Shown in pieces: positions 33,225-34,321 of a stretch of 34,321 nucleotides of DNA. A model generated the notes under the pieces. The model had not been told where the DNA came from. It saw nothing but the letters and a program-made list of their open reading frames with translations, and made no database searches. Numbering within the stretch: the first letter of the stretch is position 1; each line of letters opens with the position of its first letter. The DNA lies in contig NZ_FOHV01000030.1 in NCBI RefSeq assembly GCF_900111395.1, positions 1-34,321 on the forward strand. The letters run 5' to 3'. The stretch comes from Thorsellia anophelis DSM 18579. Lineage in GTDB: Bacteria > Pseudomonadota > Gammaproteobacteria > Enterobacterales > Thorselliaceae. A program made the position numbers and the translations under genes.

Positions 33225-33803
33225 TTATAGAATATTGGATTTTTCTTTCATCTTGCTGTTTTCATCTTTTAACTGCTTTGAACTCTTGAAAAAATCTTTT
33301 GGTATGATGATGATAGCAGTTGCTACGATATATTTAAATAAAATATCAGCAATAATGATTCTTAGAATCTGTGTAAGAGGGAACACTCCCCAGAAGGCCA
33401 AGAAAGCAAAAAGTGTACTATCTACCGGCACACTAGCGGCATTACTTTTCAGCACTTTTTTATACCAAGTTTGGTGGATAAATTTTTGAAAAACAGCCGT
33501 ATTCGTCAGTTCACTCATCATTAAAGATAAAAATGAAGCGGCAATGAACTGAGTTGGTATACCAACATAATAGTTATATGTCAGAGTAATAATTAAAGAG
33601 AACGCAATACCAATATAGACATATTTTAAGCCAGATTGATGCAAGTGATCTCTTAATGTAAATATGGCACCAAAGAAAATAGTACCGATGCTAAGAGGTA
33701 ATTCACCAATTAAAGGTACATTTGGGATTGTAATAAACGAATCAATAAAAACATTTGCTAGCAACACGCATAGTGAGTAGCATAGTAGACAGGCGTATAC
33801 CAT
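33225..33803 (-). CDS. VUT-family transporter, YhhQ-like (queuosine precursor)
   Basis: A 192-residue, very hydrophobic inner-membrane protein with about six membrane segments. The VUT-family pattern is recognisable: TIPNVPLIGELPLSIGTIFFGAIFTLRD near the N-terminus and SNAASVPVDSTLFAFLAFWG in the second half. E. coli YhhQ imports the queuosine precursors preQ0 and preQ1. I chose the ATG at 33803 because GGAG lies five bases upstream; an ATG at 33824 would add seven residues but has no ribosome site. The C-terminal tail is Lys/Ser-rich and cytoplasmic. It is the first gene of a two-gene unit with the QueF-like protein. Confidence 0.85.
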   Translation of the reverse strand: MVYACLLCYSLCVLLANVFIDSFITIPNVPLIGELPLSIGTIFFGAIFTLRDHLHQSGLKYVYIGIAFSLIITLTYNYYVGIPTQFIAASFLSLMMSELTNTAVFQKFIHQTWYKKVLKSNAASVPVDSTLFAFLAFWGVFPLTQILRIIIADILFKYIVATAIIIIPKDFFKSSKQLKDENSKMKEKSNIL

Positions 33804-33864
33804 GAAAGCTCCATTAACCACCATCGAAAAACAGTCCGATATGATTGTAAAGATGATAATAGGG

Positions 33865-33887
33865 GTACAAGCTAACTTTAGCTGTAC
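33865..33887 (-). repeat. Hairpin in the leader of the YhhQ-like gene
   Basis: GTACAAGCTAA and TTAGCTGTAC pair with one bulge, about 60 bases upstream of the transporter start. It could be a regulatory leader structure, but I could not match it to the preQ1 riboswitch classes. Confidence 0.35.
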
Positions 33888-33995
33888 TGTTATGCCTTTT
33901 TCAGAAAATAGTCTGATGGCAGGTATATTATATGATAAGAAATTTTAAATTGATATGTGCGAATTAGTTTGAAAGCTATAAAAATTAATAAATAG

Positions 33996-34020
33996 AGAGC
34001 TTTGCAAATCTGGTTAATAA
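33996..34020 (+). repeat. Possible left inverted repeat of the IS5-family element
   Basis: AGAGCTTTGCAAATCT resembles the GAG-CTTTGCA type ends of some IS5-family elements and lies about 95 bases before the transposase start, a usual distance. The matching right end is outside the window, so this is unproven. Confidence 0.35.
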
Positions 34021-34057
34021 TCATTCAAATTTCGTTTATTTTTTGAGCTGCATGTGA

Positions 34058-34063
34058 TATAAT
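34058..34063 (+). promoter_or_regulatory. Extended -10 promoter of the transposase gene
   Basis: TGA-TATAAT is a perfect -10 with the extended TG, 30 bases before the transposase start. A weak TTTATT lies 17 bases upstream. Confidence 0.45.
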
Positions 34064-34092
34064 ATTTTAAATCATATTCTTAGGAGCGTTAT

Positions 34093-34321
34093 ATGTGGAA
34101 AAATATTCAACCTAGACTGCAGTTCAAACAAACTAACGTTAAGCAACACAAAGCATTTGAAGAGTTTGATGAAATAAATGCTTTGATTGACTGGGATCAA
34201 ATAATAATCATACTTAATAAGCTCTTAGAGCAAAAGCCTAACCGATTAGGTGCCGCTTCTTATGCGCCGATAATGATGTTTAAAGTTATTTTATTACAGT
34301 CTTGGCATAATCTTAGTGATG
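34093..34321 (+). CDS. IS5-family transposase, 5' part (runs off the window)
   Basis: The first 76 residues of a transposase: MWKNIQPRLQF, then a DUF772-type N-terminal domain with FDEINALIDWDQIIIIL, PIMMFKVILLQSWHNLSD. This is the DNA-binding part of IS5/IS1031-group DDE transposases; the catalytic residues would lie beyond the right edge. AGGAG sits six bases before the ATG. The frame is open to the edge, so nothing suggests decay in the visible part. Whether the element is intact cannot be told. Confidence 0.88.
   Translation, partial: MWKNIQPRLQFKQTNVKQHKAFEEFDEINALIDWDQIIIILNKLLEQKPNRLGAASYAPIMMFKVILLQSWHNLSD

Noticed and set aside
33825-33930. A preQ1 riboswitch before the YhhQ-like gene
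   Set aside because: The hairpin lacks the conserved loop and A-rich tail of class I and does not fit class II; kept only as a low-interest finding.
1-34321. tRNA genes, rRNA genes or a CRISPR array
   Set aside because: No cloverleaf-like segment, rRNA-like segment or set of regularly spaced repeats was seen on either strand.

Overview
The window looks like chromosomal DNA of a low-GC gammaproteobacterium. DnaB, EngB, MalX, MalY and BglG are close to their Enterobacterales homologues, but the DNA is AT-rich and the gene order differs from E. coli. An Orbales/Gilliamella-type gut symbiont is my best guess, from recalled family resemblance rather than a search. A mobile island of about 10.8 kb lies at the left, ordinary host genes fill the middle and right, and an IS5-family transposase is cut by the right edge.

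Island (about 100-10910). Four tightly overlapping genes encode three different tyrosine recombinases and a small coiled-coil protein. This is a 'recombinase-in-trio' integration module that resembles the Tn554, RIT and gamma-mobile-trio layouts without clearly being any of them. Its cargo is an 84-residue unknown protein and a two-gene operon. The first operon gene is a Mrr-type nuclease fused to a superfamily 2 helicase. The second is an 822-residue protein with helix-hairpin-helix segments, a sigma-70 region-4-like helix-turn-helix and probable winged helices. I read this pair as a candidate undescribed anti-phage or anti-plasmid system, and it is the most interesting content here. About 0.85 kb without a gene follows. 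It holds several hairpins, a composition shift near 10910, and a possible promoter-to-terminator small RNA unit that may mark the island's right end.

Host section 1 (11382-17423): an HD-domain phosphohydrolase and a YhiN-type flavoprotein on the plus strand; then, on the minus strand, an N-terminal-nucleophile asparaginase-like hydrolase and malX-malY (glucose/maltose-type PTS permease and PLP-dependent C-S lyase). A CRP-like site and two perfect dyads lie upstream of malX, but no malI repressor gene is adjacent.

Host section 2 (18015-21227): a duplicated two-gene module of a secreted DUF1471 (BhsA/McbA-type) peptide and a YhaJ-like LysR regulator. A conserved AGAT-N7-ATCT dyad precedes both small genes.

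Host section 3 (21350-28156): zapE (minus), then dnaB, a PaiB-like gene, folA, miaE, engB and a ROK sugar kinase (plus), mostly housekeeping.

Host section 4 (28185-33803, minus): a beta-glucoside operon bglF-bglB-bglG, with a CRP-like site, a ribonucleic antiterminator and an overlapping 15-bp-stem terminator in its leader. Upstream lies a probable queuosine-precursor pair: a YhhQ-type transporter and a small QueF-like T-fold protein lacking the usual catalytic Asp.
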